64,000 bases of DNA from JAFDED01 sp964611635 (lineage in GTDB: Bacteria; Desulfobacterota; JAFDED01): assembly GCA_964611635.1 (NCBI GenBank), contig CAZTAS010000002.1:20325-84324 (forward strand), written 5' to 3'. The position numbers and the translations under genes are program-made. Shown here in pieces: positions 44,001-53,770 of this stretch; positions within the stretch are counted from its first letter, which is position 1, and every line of letters begins with the position of its first letter. The notes under the pieces are model-generated. The model saw only the letters and a list, made by a program, of their open reading frames with translations, was not told the origin of the DNA and made no database searches.

Positions 44001-45230
44001 ATGAAAAATCTTACATTTTTGGTATTGGCCCTGGGTTTTGTATTTGTTTTCTCTTTTTCACAGGTTCTGGCGGCGGAGATAAAGATTGGCACTCTGTTCG
44101 CTTATACAGGTCCTCTGGCGGAGTTTGGTCCGCACCACAAAAATGGAGCTGAACTGGCTGCAAAGCATTTGGAAGCTGCCGGGTTGAAGCTTAAATTGGT
44201 GCATGAAGACAGCGAGACATCCGCCATACCTGCCACCAGCGCCGCAAAAAAGCTGGTGGAGATAAATAAAGTCGTGGCTATCGTTGGCGCCCTTGCAAGT
44301 GGAGTAACCATACCTGTGGCGGAGTCCGTTACGCTGCCCAATGACATTTTGCAAATATCCAATGCATCTACATCGCCATTGATAACGGTTTTGCCTGCCG
44401 ATAAAGGCAAGGATTTCCTCTTCAGAACATGCCCGTCCGATGCTCTTCAAGGCGTGATCTCAGGCAAACTGGCGGCGGATTTAGGTTACAAGACAGCATC
44501 AATTCTTTATGTGAACAATCCTTATGGGCAGGGGCTTGCGGAGCAGTTCAAAGAATCTTTTGAGGCCAGGGGGGGGAAAGTCCTTTCAATGGTTCCCCAT
44601 GACGAGAAGGCTGCTCCCACATATACTGCGGAGCTGAAAAAGGCGTTGGCGGACAAGCCTGATATAATAGGCGCCTTCAGCTACCCGGGGCACTCTACCA
44701 TTTATCTTAAAGATGCCATCGAGATGTTCAAATTTAAGAATTTCCTGTTTTGCGATGGCACCAAATCCTTTGAGAATGTGAAAGCTGTCGGGGCCGAAAG
44801 TCTTGAAGGATTATATGGAACCGCTCCGGGTTCCGCCCTCAATCCATCGTATGATGCTTTCCTGGCGGAATATGCCAAGGCCTACGGCTCTTTCCCCCCA
44901 TTACCCTTCGTGACCAATGCATATGATGCTATGTCGGTAATCGGTCTGGCTATACTAAAAGCTCAGGCCAAAGGACAGCCCATAACCTCTCAGAGCATAA
45001 GGGATAATTTAAGAGCGGTGGCCAATCCACCGGGTGAGGTGATTAAGCCGGGAGAATTCAAAAAAGCGGCGGACTTGATCAAGCAGGGGAAGGATATAAA
45101 TTATGAAGGAGCCGCGGGATCCGTGGACTTTGACGAAAATGGAGACGTTGTAACTCCTATAGAGGTCTGGAAATATCACAATGGCGAGATGGTCACGGTG
45201 AGGATGGAGTTCGAAGTTCCAAAGGAATAA
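44001..45230 (+). CDS. Branched-chain amino-acid type ABC transporter binding protein
   Basis: 409 residues, start after AAAAGGAGG. Sec signal ending VLAAEIKIGT, with the mature protein beginning IGTLFAYTGPLAEFGPHHKNGAELA, the classic opening of LivK/Peripla_BP_6 proteins; VAIVGALASGVTIPVAE and LYVNNPYGQGLAEQFK are further family segments. It binds an amino acid or, in many anaerobes, an aromatic acid in the periplasm and delivers it to the LivHMGF complex. Those genes are on the opposite strand and converge on this one. Confidence 0.9.
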   Translation: MKNLTFLVLALGFVFVFSFSQVLAAEIKIGTLFAYTGPLAEFGPHHKNGAELAAKHLEAAGLKLKLVHEDSETSAIPATSAAKKLVEINKVVAIVGALASGVTIPVAESVTLPNDILQISNASTSPLITVLPADKGKDFLFRTCPSDALQGVISGKLAADLGYKTASILYVNNPYGQGLAEQFKESFEARGGKVLSMVPHDEKAAPTYTAELKKALADKPDIIGAFSYPGHSTIYLKDAIEMFKFKNFLFCDGTKSFENVKAVGAESLEGLYGTAPGSALNPSYDAFLAEYAKAYGSFPPLPFVTNAYDAMSVIGLAILKAQAKGQPITSQSIRDNLRAVANPPGEVIKPGEFKKAADLIKQGKDINYEGAAGSVDFDENGDVVTPIEVWKYHNGEMVTVRMEFEVPKE

Positions 45231-45245
45231 AGTAAAAATTACCGT

Positions 45246-45283
45246 AAAAAGGGGGGGCTCATATGCGTAGCCTCCCTTTTTTT
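45246..45283. terminator. Bidirectional intrinsic terminator between livK-like and livM-like genes
   Basis: AAAAAGGGGGGGCT, a 9-base loop, then AGCCTCCCTTTTTTT. The stem is GC-rich with one G-T pair. A T-run follows on the plus strand, and the A-run supplies one on the minus strand. It sits 15 bases after the livK stop and abuts the livM stop. Confidence 0.85.
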
Positions 45284-46292
45284 AATTCTCTTCCAGGTGC
45301 TTTGATACTATTTTTTCCTCACCCAGTATACCCTGAGGCCTGTAGAGCAAAATAATCTCTAAAAGAATGCCGACTATCAAAAACCTGATGTAAGGTGCTC
45401 TTGATTTGATGGTATAAGGCAGCAAATCGGTTGCAAACTTGGAGCCTTCCATCCACAATCCCCAGATCATAAAAGCACCAAAGATCGCCCCTTTGTTGTT
45501 GCCGCTTCCGCCGGCCATGAGCATGACCCATATTATGAAAGTCCCGTAAAGGGGCTCGAAGACACCGGGGGAGATAGCCCGAGTGTAATGAGCGTATAAA
45601 GCTCCCCCAATCCCCATTATCATTGAGCCGAAGACAAGGGCCTGCATTTTAAACCCCGTGATATCTTTGCCCATCATGGCTGTGGAGACTTCGTCCTCTC
45701 GGATAGCCCTCAGCACCCTTCCCCATGGGGACCTTATGGCGCGCTCAATGGAAATATATATTACAATTACAAAGGCTATCACAATTATCAAATATAAGTA
45801 ATTGTAATTTTTTGGCAAGACCAGCCAGGAGAGAGGCTGGGGAATGCCCATCAACCCTCTGGGCCCATTGGCGAGCCATCTTTCATTGTTGAATATGAGG
45901 CGCACCGTTTCGGCTATCCCGATGGTGGCAATGGCAAGATAATCTTCCCGAAGCTTTAAGGTGGGCTTGCCGATCAGGTATGCTATGGCGCCGCAGACAG
46001 CGGCCGCCCCCAGAACCCCGAAGATAAAATGAAGATTAAGCCCGAAGATTTGCTTGACATAGTGCGCATATAAACCCGTGGGCATTTGTGTTGTTATCAA
46101 AGCGGAGCTGTAGGCACCAATGGCAAAAAAACCGGCAATACCTATGTTGAAAAGCCCTGTGTAACCCCACTGCATATTCAAGCCCAGAGCAAAAACAGCA
46201 TATATGCCTCCCATAATCAAGAATGATGTTATATATGCCAGCAAGCCACTCAAGTCCAAAACATGCCTCACATGTAAAATTACACTTATCAT
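45282..46292 (-). CDS. Branched-chain amino-acid ABC transporter permease, LivM type
   Basis: 336 residues with eight to ten membrane segments. It has the LivM signatures GLNMQWGYTGLFNIGIAGFF near residue 40, KLREDYLAIATIGIAET and RAIREDEVSTAMMGKDI (the coupling segment to the ATPase), and MAGGSGNNKGAIFGAF. It pairs with the LivH-type permease encoded upstream. Last gene of the livG-F-H-M run, ending at a shared terminator with livK. Confidence 0.9.
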   Translation of the reverse strand: MISVILHVRHVLDLSGLLAYITSFLIMGGIYAVFALGLNMQWGYTGLFNIGIAGFFAIGAYSSALITTQMPTGLYAHYVKQIFGLNLHFIFGVLGAAAVCGAIAYLIGKPTLKLREDYLAIATIGIAETVRLIFNNERWLANGPRGLMGIPQPLSWLVLPKNYNYLYLIIVIAFVIVIYISIERAIRSPWGRVLRAIREDEVSTAMMGKDITGFKMQALVFGSMIMGIGGALYAHYTRAISPGVFEPLYGTFIIWVMLMAGGSGNNKGAIFGAFMIWGLWMEGSKFATDLLPYTIKSRAPYIRFLIVGILLEIILLYRPQGILGEEKIVSKHLEEN

Positions 46293-46393
46293 TGCAAAAT
46301 TAGCATTGAAAATTTAGCATAGTTGGCGAGTTGTGCGTTTCGCGTTTGACTCGCAACTCGTAACACGTTCATTATTGTATTGCTAATTTTGCA
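46293..46393. repeat. Inverted repeat in the livH-livM gap
   Basis: TGCAAAATTAGCA at 46293-46305 and its exact reverse complement at 46381-46393 enclose an inner pair, CGAGTTG (46327-46333) and CAACTCG. The 101-base structure fills nearly the whole gap between the two permease genes. Confidence 0.6.
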
Positions 46394-46400
46394 TTGCTAA

Positions 46401-47321
46401 TTACTTTTTGGCCTGGCCGAAGATCCCCTGGGGCCTGAAAAGCAATATAACGATCATTATAATGAATGCTACCGCTGGTTTATACGTGGGCTGGACATAC
46501 GGAATGGCAGTGGAAAGTTGTTGAACAATGCCTATAACCATTCCGCCGATGAGGGCGCCGTAAACATTTCCTATTCCCCCCAGAATCGTGGCTGCAAAAA
46601 GAGGAAGGATGAAATGCCAGCCCATCCCCGGCCTTAATTGCACATCTATTCCATATAATATACCTCCTGCCGCTGCAAGAGCGCCGCCGATACACCATGT
46701 CCATAATATTACTCTGTCAGTATCTATGCCCGTAATCCATGCAAGCTCAATATTATCAGATGTTGCTCGCATGGCTTTGCCCATCTTGGTTCTGCTCAAA
46801 AATATATGGAGCGAAAACACGAGGCCAAAAGCGATTAACAGGATCAATATCTGGTCAGGCCTTATGTTTATTCCCAGAGGCAGAGCGATGGCGGGCCTCA
46901 ATTTGCCGGGGTTATAATAGTGGAAGTCGGCTCCCCATATAATGAATATTATGCTTCTGAGGATAAAAGAAACACCCAGGGCAGACATGGCCAAAATTAC
47001 AGGGCCTGAATTTTTACTTCTTAAAGGCGAAAAAAGGATTTTGTTAAGAAATACGGCCAGAGAAGCCACAAAAAGCATCCCCAGAGGAAAGCTCAGCAAC
47101 ATGCGATAACCGAAGGAGAAGGGTCCCAATGTTGTGTCTGGGACTCCCATCCAGGCGAAGAAGTCTGTGACCAGAAAGAGCACAACATATGCACCCATGG
47201 TCATAAGCTCGCCATGAGCGAAATTGGCAAAACGCAATATTCCATAAATCAAAGTAAGCCCAATGGCACCCAGGGCGATAATGCTGCCCAACAAAATGCC
47301 ATATACTGCCAATTCCAGCAA
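46401..47321 (-). CDS. Branched-chain amino-acid ABC transporter permease, LivH type
   Basis: 306 residues, about eight membrane segments. GAIGLTLIYGILRFANFAHG near residue 20, AMRATSDNIELAWITGID (ATPase-coupling loop) and LGGIGNVYGALIGG are LivH hallmarks. It starts five bases after the livF stop. Confidence 0.92.
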   Translation of the reverse strand: MLELAVYGILLGSIIALGAIGLTLIYGILRFANFAHGELMTMGAYVVLFLVTDFFAWMGVPDTTLGPFSFGYRMLLSFPLGMLFVASLAVFLNKILFSPLRSKNSGPVILAMSALGVSFILRSIIFIIWGADFHYYNPGKLRPAIALPLGINIRPDQILILLIAFGLVFSLHIFLSRTKMGKAMRATSDNIELAWITGIDTDRVILWTWCIGGALAAAGGILYGIDVQLRPGMGWHFILPLFAATILGGIGNVYGALIGGMVIGIVQQLSTAIPYVQPTYKPAVAFIIMIVILLFRPQGIFGQAKK

Positions 47322-47326
47322 TTCTG

Positions 47327-48031
47327 TCAGCCCCCCAGATAGAGTCTCCCTACTTCAGGATCATTCAGAAGCTCTTTGCCCTTCCCTTCAAATTTCTTCT
47401 CTCCCATGGCCAGGACATAACCTCTATCTGAATGGGATAAAGCTTTTTTTGCATTTTGTTCTACCATCAAGATGGCAACGCTCGATTTTTTTATCTCCTC
47501 GATCTTTACAAATATTTCTTCTACCAGCTTGGGTGCCAGTCCGGCAGATGGCTCGTCCAGAAGTAGCACCTGAGGATTGAGCATCAGTGCTCTTCCCATG
47601 GCTAGCATCTGCTGTTCGCCCCCACTCAAACTACCAGCCCTTTGCCTCTTTCTTTCTTGAAGAATAGGAAAGTAATTGAATATTTCCTGGAGTCTTTGGG
47701 AAAAATCATCATCCCGAATATAGGCTCCCATTTCAAGATTTTCCAAGACAGCAAGGGATGGGAATATGTTGTTAGATTGGGGCACATAGCACATCCCTTT
47801 GCGCACTATTTTGTCCGGTCGTAAGTTGGTTATGTTTTCTCCATTGAAGTGAACGGAGCCCTGGGTGGGTTTTATAAATCCAAAAATGGTCTTCATAAGA
47901 GTGGACTTCCCAGCTCCATTTGGCCCTATAATAGCGACAATTTCTCTTTTTTCCACATATATGGAGACATCGTGCAGGATTTCGGTTTCCCCATAACCCG
48001 ATCTGATACCCTCTGCTTTCAAAATACTCAT
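47327..48031 (-). CDS. Branched-chain amino-acid ABC transporter ATPase, LivF type
   Basis: 234 residues from the ATG four bases after the livG stop; an ATG at 48058 would add nine residues and overlap livG. Walker A GPNGAGKSTLMK (near 36-47), signature LSGGEQQMLAMGRAL, Walker B VLLLDEPSAGLAP. The short LivF form without the C-terminal extension of LivG. It hydrolyses ATP on the cytoplasmic side to power import. Confidence 0.93.
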   Translation of the reverse strand: MSILKAEGIRSGYGETEILHDVSIYVEKREIVAIIGPNGAGKSTLMKTIFGFIKPTQGSVHFNGENITNLRPDKIVRKGMCYVPQSNNIFPSLAVLENLEMGAYIRDDDFSQRLQEIFNYFPILQERKRQRAGSLSGGEQQMLAMGRALMLNPQVLLLDEPSAGLAPKLVEEIFVKIEEIKKSSVAILMVEQNAKKALSHSDRGYVLAMGEKKFEGKGKELLNDPEVGRLYLGG

Positions 48032-48035
48032 TGCT

Positions 48036-48785
48036 TCATTCCCCAAGATATGCCTCAAGGACCCTGTTGTCCTTTTTGATCTCTTGGGGCGTGCCCTCTG
48101 CTAATATCGTGCCTTTGTTCATGACTATCACTTTATCGCAAAGGCTGGTTATAAGGTCCATGTCGTGCTCTATCAAGAAAAAAGTTCTTCCCTCTTCTCT
48201 AAGATCGAGGATTTTGTCCGTCAATTTCATCATCAGCGTGGGATTTACCCCTGCCCCGGGCTCATCCAGCAAAATCATATTAGGGTCACCCATCAAAATC
48301 CGAGCGAGTTCTAAAAGCTTTTTCTGTCCCGAGGAGAGATTTTTTGCGAATTCATTTTTGAGATCGATGAGTTCCACAAATTCCAAGACAGACTCAGCCT
48401 TATCCTTTATCTCTTTTTCTTGTTTCTTTATGGAAGAGAATCTTAACCAGGAATTCCAGATCTTTTCTCCAATTTGTCCAGAAGGAACCACCATCAGATT
48501 TTCCAGTACCGTCATTTCCTTTAATTCCCTGGGAATCTGAAAAGTCCGGCACAGTGATTTGTGGAAAATCCCGTGCGGCGGGAGGCCATCAATCCGCTCT
48601 TCTTTGAACCAGATGGCTCCAATTTCAGGTTTAAAAAAACCGGTGACGAGATTGAAAAGAGTGGTTTTCCCCGCCCCATTTGGTCCTATAAGACCCGTTA
48701 TAGAACCTTGGCTGACGCGGAGGTTGCAGTTATCAACGGCCTTTATTCCCCCAAAACTTTTATACAAATTTTCAATCCTTAGCAA
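48036..48785 (-). CDS. Branched-chain amino-acid ABC transporter ATPase, LivG type
   Basis: 249 residues: Walker A GPNGAGKTTLFN (near 33-44), signature LSSGQKKLLELARIL, Walker B MILLDEPGAGVNP, and the LivG-type C-terminal tail (VIVMNKGTILAEGTPQEI, ending VLEAYLGE). First gene of the livG-F-H-M unit; a gene-free 614 bases lie upstream. Confidence 0.93.
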   Translation of the reverse strand: MLRIENLYKSFGGIKAVDNCNLRVSQGSITGLIGPNGAGKTTLFNLVTGFFKPEIGAIWFKEERIDGLPPHGIFHKSLCRTFQIPRELKEMTVLENLMVVPSGQIGEKIWNSWLRFSSIKKQEKEIKDKAESVLEFVELIDLKNEFAKNLSSGQKKLLELARILMGDPNMILLDEPGAGVNPTLMMKLTDKILDLREEGRTFFLIEHDMDLITSLCDKVIVMNKGTILAEGTPQEIKKDNRVLEAYLGE

Positions 48786-49399
48786 TCTGTTCCGCCTCCA
48801 TCAACTCTCAAATAATTATTTTTAAGTTGTTTTAGCAAAAAGATTTACGAAATTTGAAATCTCTCCTGAGAAAAATTACTGGCAGCATTTTGAAGGCTCG
48901 AGTACCCTCAGCGTCAGCGGATTTTGGACTGTTCCACTATGATGAAGATTCGCAAAAGCATCGATCCCCTGAATATGGAGCACTTCAATCGGGTCACACT
49001 GGAATGCTGGACGAATATGATGCTCATTTAGAACGAGTGCCACCGAATGGAAACCGCTACCCCGCCCGAGTATCTCGTTTATCCCATTGATACGGTCCCG
49101 CTCCTCAAGCTTGGCAGCATGCTCGTGGCAAAAAATGCCGAATTCCACGAATTCCCTTTAACCTGGAACTCCCGCAGCTTGCCACGGGGATGAAGTCTAA
49201 AAAAATTTTTCCGCATTATTGGCAGAGCGAAGCCAGCGTGCTAGCCCGCAGCTTGCTTCGTGGAGAGTTCATTTTCTTCTTTAGGCCCTGGCGACGTGGT
49301 AATCTCATAGCCTGGAAAGTAACTGTATCTATGAAGCCCTGCCTCAACGCAACCCATACAACTTATGTAAAGAAAGATTACAGATTATACGTTTGAAGA
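48786..49399. other. Gene-free gap with a possible decayed frame
   Basis: No intact gene. On the plus strand one frame between about 48940 and 49190 reads in a coding-like way (SIDPLNMEHFNRVTLECW, a stop, then YLVYPIDTVPLLKLGSMLV) but resembles nothing I know. The livG promoter must lie in its first part. Confidence 0.3.
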
Positions 49400-50668
49400 T
49401 TAAGGATAGATTCCCCGCAGTTTTGTTGCCTGGGCGACCCTGTGCACCCCTAGGGCGAGGGCCGCGGTTCTCATGTGGACCTTCTTCTCTTGACTCAGTC
49501 GATAAACCTCGTCAAAGCTTCGGAACAAAATATGCTCAAGCCTGCGGTTGACTTCTTCTTCGCTCCAGAGCAGTTCCTGGAGATTCTGCACCCACTCGAA
49601 ATACGAAACAGTAACACCACCAGCATTGGCCAGAATATCAGGGATCATCATCACGTTGCGATCATACAAGATGTCATCCGCATCCGGGGTGGTGGGACCA
49701 TTGGCCCCTTCTACTATTATATTGGCCTTTACGCGGGGCGCATTCTCCTCGGTGATTACCCCTGCCAGAGCCGCGGGACATAAAATGTCGCACGGCAGTT
49801 CCAGCAGTTCCTCGTTGGTGATGTTGTCGCTTCCGGGGAAGTTCTGTACCGAGTTAGTGTCGCACTTGTGTCTCATCAATGCTTGAATGTCCAGGCCGTT
49901 GGGTGAATACACACCACCCGTCGAGTCGCTGATACCAACAATCCTCACGCCAATATCGCTCATAAGCTTGGCAGCCACCCCCCCTACGTTGCCGAAGCCC
50001 TGAACCACACATGTGGTCCCGTGAAGGTCTATGCCCAATATCTCGGCCGCGCGGATCAGCGTAAGCGTGCATCCCCGGCCTGTGGCCTCCAGCCTTCCCA
50101 GAGATCCACCCAGATCGATGGGCTTGCCGGTGACAACACCAGGCACGGAATAGCCCTTCAAGATGCTGAATGTGTCCATGATCCATGCCATGGTCTGAGC
50201 GTTAGTATACACATCAGGTGCCGGGATGTCACAGTCCGGTCCAAGGATGAAAGAGATTTCCCAGGTATAACGACGCGTTAAGCGCTCTAGCTCGCCCATC
50301 GACATCCTTTTGGGATTGCATTGAATACCGCCTTTTGCCCCGCCGAAAGGAATGTTGACCACTGCGGCCTTCCAGGTCATCCACATGGCCAGTGCGCGGA
50401 CTTCATCCAGGTCAACATCCGGGTGATATCGGATGCCCCCCTTGGCGGGTCCCCGGTTCACATTGTGCTGAATGCGATAACCGGTAAAAATTTTAAAAGT
50501 GCCGTCGTCCATTTTCACGGGAAAATGAACAGTCACTTCACGTTTGGTATGCATTAACACTCCCAGAAGATCCTCCTCCAAGTCGATTATGCGAGCCGCC
50601 AGCAAGAGCTGCTTCTGGGCCATCTTAAGGTGTCCTTTTCCTCCACTGGGTTCTTTTGCTGTTACCAT
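49400..50668 (-). CDS. Glu/Leu/Phe/Val dehydrogenase (glutamate dehydrogenase type)
   Basis: 422 residues from the ATG after GAGGAG; an ATG at 50689 would add seven. GYRIQHNVNRGPAKGGIRYH holds the substrate-binding Lys, PFGGAKGGIQCNP the catalytic Lys, GPDCDIPAPDVYTN the conserved Asp, and VVQGFGNVGGVAAKLM is the NAD(P) Rossmann motif. It oxidatively deaminates glutamate (or the reverse) in the cytoplasm. The length fits the hexameric short form. A Fis-type regulator precedes it by 53 bases, and an amino-acid ABC transporter is adjacent, which suggests amino-acid catabolism. Confidence 0.93.
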   Translation of the reverse strand: MVTAKEPSGGKGHLKMAQKQLLLAARIIDLEEDLLGVLMHTKREVTVHFPVKMDDGTFKIFTGYRIQHNVNRGPAKGGIRYHPDVDLDEVRALAMWMTWKAAVVNIPFGGAKGGIQCNPKRMSMGELERLTRRYTWEISFILGPDCDIPAPDVYTNAQTMAWIMDTFSILKGYSVPGVVTGKPIDLGGSLGRLEATGRGCTLTLIRAAEILGIDLHGTTCVVQGFGNVGGVAAKLMSDIGVRIVGISDSTGGVYSPNGLDIQALMRHKCDTNSVQNFPGSDNITNEELLELPCDILCPAALAGVITEENAPRVKANIIVEGANGPTTPDADDILYDRNVMMIPDILANAGGVTVSYFEWVQNLQELLWSEEEVNRRLEHILFRSFDEVYRLSQEKKVHMRTAALALGVHRVAQATKLRGIYP

Positions 50669-50721
50669 TATTAAAACTCCTCTTGTCAACTAATGAAACT
50701 ACCTTTGATGAATACGCGATG

Positions 50722-51579
50722 CTATTTTCTGCCTAACAATCCGTAAAGTTTCATTTTTGCACGAATGGTGTTACGGTTGACCCCTAGAATTTGAGCGGCA
50801 TCAATCTGTACCATGTTTGTACGGCTCAATGCCCATCGGATCATGCCTTTTTCTACGAGCTCGATAACCCGGCTGTAAAGGCTCTTGCCCACCCGGGGTC
50901 CCGTGGCTAAAACAGTGACCATTTCGGCAATCCGATGAATGAGCATTTCTTCCATGGAGAGGTTGTTGCCTTGAGTGTCGGGGAGATAGGAAGCGATAGT
51001 GGATTTTTTCTCCCATGAGCCGTGTATTTCACGGGGATCAAATCGCAGTTCAATCCACTGCTTGAGAAGCATACACACAGCCCCTAGAAGGAGCAATTCC
51101 TCTTGCAGAATAAGCTGATCAAAGCAAAGCGGCCTGACGCAAATAGAAAGCGCCATATCGTCGTTTAAATTAACGGGAAAGCACAGAGTGTCAACCTCGC
51201 TCAAGTCCCTGACATAGGTGAGCGATGATCCGTTGTGTATAACAATGTCTTTGCCTTTCTTTCGGTGGATACGTGGCGCAAGAAATTCTTCTTCTGTCCA
51301 ACAGCCTTGCTCCAGGGAGGATTTGTTGTGTTTATTCAGGAGATATCCGCAAGAAATTCCTCGTAGCATAGAGGCCCGCTTTTCTTTGGATTGATAATTC
51401 CACAGTATAATTCCCTCGCACTGCCTGAAAGAATGCTCATCGAGGAGCTTTGCGGCCTGGTGAAATGCTCCTTCCATATCCGTTGCAGCCCTCAATATAC
51501 GACTCAACTTGGAGAATAGCTTTATAGAGGAAAGTGTTGCTTCTTGGTGGCGGGAAGATGTGGGAGAATATTCTTTCAT
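50722..51579 (-). CDS. Fis-type regulator with GAF-like sensor, no AAA+ domain
   Basis: 285 residues. The last 45 (GMIRWALSRTNMVQIDAAQI, then LGVNRNTIRAKMKLYGLLG) form a Fis-family helix-turn-helix as found at the end of NtrC-type activators. Residues 20-175 look like a GAF-type sensory domain. The sigma-54-interacting AAA+ domain is absent, so it cannot remodel sigma-54 polymerase and probably acts as a direct activator, repressor or architectural protein. It lies upstream of and in the same direction as the glutamate dehydrogenase gene, its likely target. Confidence 0.78.
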   Translation of the reverse strand: MKEYSPTSSRHQEATLSSIKLFSKLSRILRAATDMEGAFHQAAKLLDEHSFRQCEGIILWNYQSKEKRASMLRGISCGYLLNKHNKSSLEQGCWTEEEFLAPRIHRKKGKDIVIHNGSSLTYVRDLSEVDTLCFPVNLNDDMALSICVRPLCFDQLILQEELLLLGAVCMLLKQWIELRFDPREIHGSWEKKSTIASYLPDTQGNNLSMEEMLIHRIAEMVTVLATGPRVGKSLYSRVIELVEKGMIRWALSRTNMVQIDAAQILGVNRNTIRAKMKLYGLLGRK

Positions 51580-52415
51580 GAATATATATCCAAAATTACT
51601 TGCAATTTGGCTCTATAAATTATCAAGCTGGATGCACTCCAGAATGAAACGAGAATAACCAAGATATATACCGGTGTCAAGGCCAAAAAATGTCATTAAT
51701 GTGGTAATCTCCAACATAGTTATCATCTATTAAAGGCGACTTGTCAAGAGAATAAAGCCTCCCTCTTACCCGTTGAAGGCTTTCTTTTGAGAGGGATAAA
51801 GATGTTGCTGCTACCATGCTTTCTCTCAATCCGGATCGATCATTCGGGGAAGATCCTGAAAACAATTTGCACCAAATATCCTTATAGGCTCATCACGGTC
51901 AGCGATCCTGGCTGACAGAATTTTCCGATAAGAGAGGAATGGCGCTAGGAGCCTGTCGAAGAGCTATCCTAATAAAACGATACAAAAATTCCAAAAACAC
52001 AATTGGATTCTTTGCTTAAAACCCATGTTCAACAGTTAAAGGCATTTTTTGGCCTCCACTTTTTGAAAAAGGATATCAAGAAGATCATCAATGGGCTTCT
52101 AAAAGCCGTAGGTGAGGGGCCGATGGTATGTGCCGAGGATTGCTCGGCCTTGTTTACGCTGGAGTTCGGAGAGGGCCTTCGAAGGCCACAAGAACATGGG
52201 GGTGGCAGTGATGAAGGTTGGCCAGGAGGACTACGGCTACGTCACAATGCCCACTTTTTGGCAACAGAGGATTCTGAAGGCTCTGGGGATTAAGCCGCCA
52301 CCACGTATTCTGATCGAGCAAGGCTAAGTATAACAAGAAGATGTGGTGACAATCAAAAAGGTAGGAATTTCAAGTAAAAGGCTCTTTTACATAATATTCT
52401 TAAATAGCCAGGCAC
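51580..52415. other. Gene-poor gap
   Basis: About 835 bases between the Fis-type regulator and the radical SAM gene. Two overlapping frames at about 52003-52327 (+) read weakly like protein (HFLKKDIKKIINGLLKAVG and MKVGQEDYGYVTMPTFWQQR) but I recognise no family. They may be one frameshifted fragment. Confidence 0.3.
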
Positions 52416-53573
52416 CTATATGTAGCCTGCCATCAACATTTTTAGATCATTTTCCAGCCAGCCCGAACCGCATTGTTCGAGACGGTGGCGAATCCGCTCC
52501 ACCTCAAGGTGCATTACCGGGTTTTCCATGTCGTCCAGGGAACGATATCGCCCTATCCGACGTCCTACCTGGAAATGCCGCCGTTGCTCTTCGGGAAGAG
52601 CACGGTAGCGGTCGATGACTGCCAGCATGCGATCCCTGTCTTCGGGCAAAACACCCTCCACCTCCTCCAGCAGGTTCAGTATGTGATCGCTTACGAAATG
52701 GCTGTGAACCTCTCCCAGCGTCTCGATGAGCAGGCGCTCCTCTTCAACGATTTCGTCATCGCTCATCATCTGGAATTCCCCTGAGGCCACCAGTTGACAC
52801 AACTCCGCCGCCGGAGGAACGGCAAGGGTTCGGACTCGGATGAAATGCGGATCGATTCGTGTAAGCACGCGGGCTGTTTCCAGGGCATGCTCTCGCCAGA
52901 GGGCACGGCCGCCCAGGCCCAGGATCACGTATTCAGAAAGATCCATGCCCGCCGCCTTGACTTGAAGCCCGGCCCTCACATGATCCTCGGCCCTCACCCC
53001 CTTATGGATCATGGCCAGCACGGCATCGCATCCTGACTCCAGGCCGATGTGAATGCGTGTGAGGCCCGCGGTATGCAGAGATCTCAAATCTTCGAGGCTC
53101 TTGCGCGCTATGGTGTGGGAGCGGGCATAAGATGTGACTCGTTGGATACTGGGAAATGTGCTTAGCAGGTACTGTAAAATTTCAACCAAATCAGATGCTT
53201 TGATCACCAGGCTGTTGGCATCCTGGAGAAAAACCGTCCTGGCACCATGGTAAAGCCATAGTAATATGCTCTGCACGTGGAGACTACCACCGTCAGGACT
53301 CTGGTAGACGCGTCGGACAACATCTTCATTTATTTGTCCGCCCAGTCCCATACTCCAGGAGACATGCCTGATCCGCTCGGCGATTTTCGCCATGGTGTCA
53401 ATATCGGCCTTCACATCCTCGACGCTGCGAAGATAAAATCGCTTACCCTTGTATGTGCCACAAAAGGCGCACCTGTTCCACGGACAGTTGCGCGTGACAC
53501 GAAGGAGGAGGCTGCGCGCTTCATTGGGTGGCCTTATTGGCCCTTGTTCGAACACCGAAATATTCGTTTCCAT
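52416..53573 (-). CDS. Radical SAM protein
   Basis: 385 residues. The cluster motif is CPWNRCAFC (about residues 30-38; C-x4-C-x2-C instead of the usual C-x3-C-x2-C). Then RIHIGLESGCDAVLAMIHKG, typical of the radical SAM barrel, and a helical C-terminal region. Members with the RxTRNCPWNRCxFCGTYK start are widespread in anaerobes and mostly uncharacterised. The chemistry cannot be predicted. It stands alone, divergent from the QueG-like gene that follows. Confidence 0.85.
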   Translation of the reverse strand: METNISVFEQGPIRPPNEARSLLLRVTRNCPWNRCAFCGTYKGKRFYLRSVEDVKADIDTMAKIAERIRHVSWSMGLGGQINEDVVRRVYQSPDGGSLHVQSILLWLYHGARTVFLQDANSLVIKASDLVEILQYLLSTFPSIQRVTSYARSHTIARKSLEDLRSLHTAGLTRIHIGLESGCDAVLAMIHKGVRAEDHVRAGLQVKAAGMDLSEYVILGLGGRALWREHALETARVLTRIDPHFIRVRTLAVPPAAELCQLVASGEFQMMSDDEIVEEERLLIETLGEVHSHFVSDHILNLLEEVEGVLPEDRDRMLAVIDRYRALPEEQRRHFQVGRRIGRYRSLDDMENPVMHLEVERIRHRLEQCGSGWLENDLKMLMAGYI

Positions 53574-53770
53574 CAATGATTAAAATAAAGTCTTTCACCC
53601 GGAAAGTCAATTTGACATAAGAATAGCAAAATAGCGTTGCATAGGGGGATAAATGTATGCTATGTTTATTAAATAGCTCAAAAAAAGTAAGAGCGGATAC
53701 AGTGAAAAACTGAGTTTTTTCGGTCAACGGGACACAGGAAAACTTCTTTCCCGAACACAAGGAGGTACTG

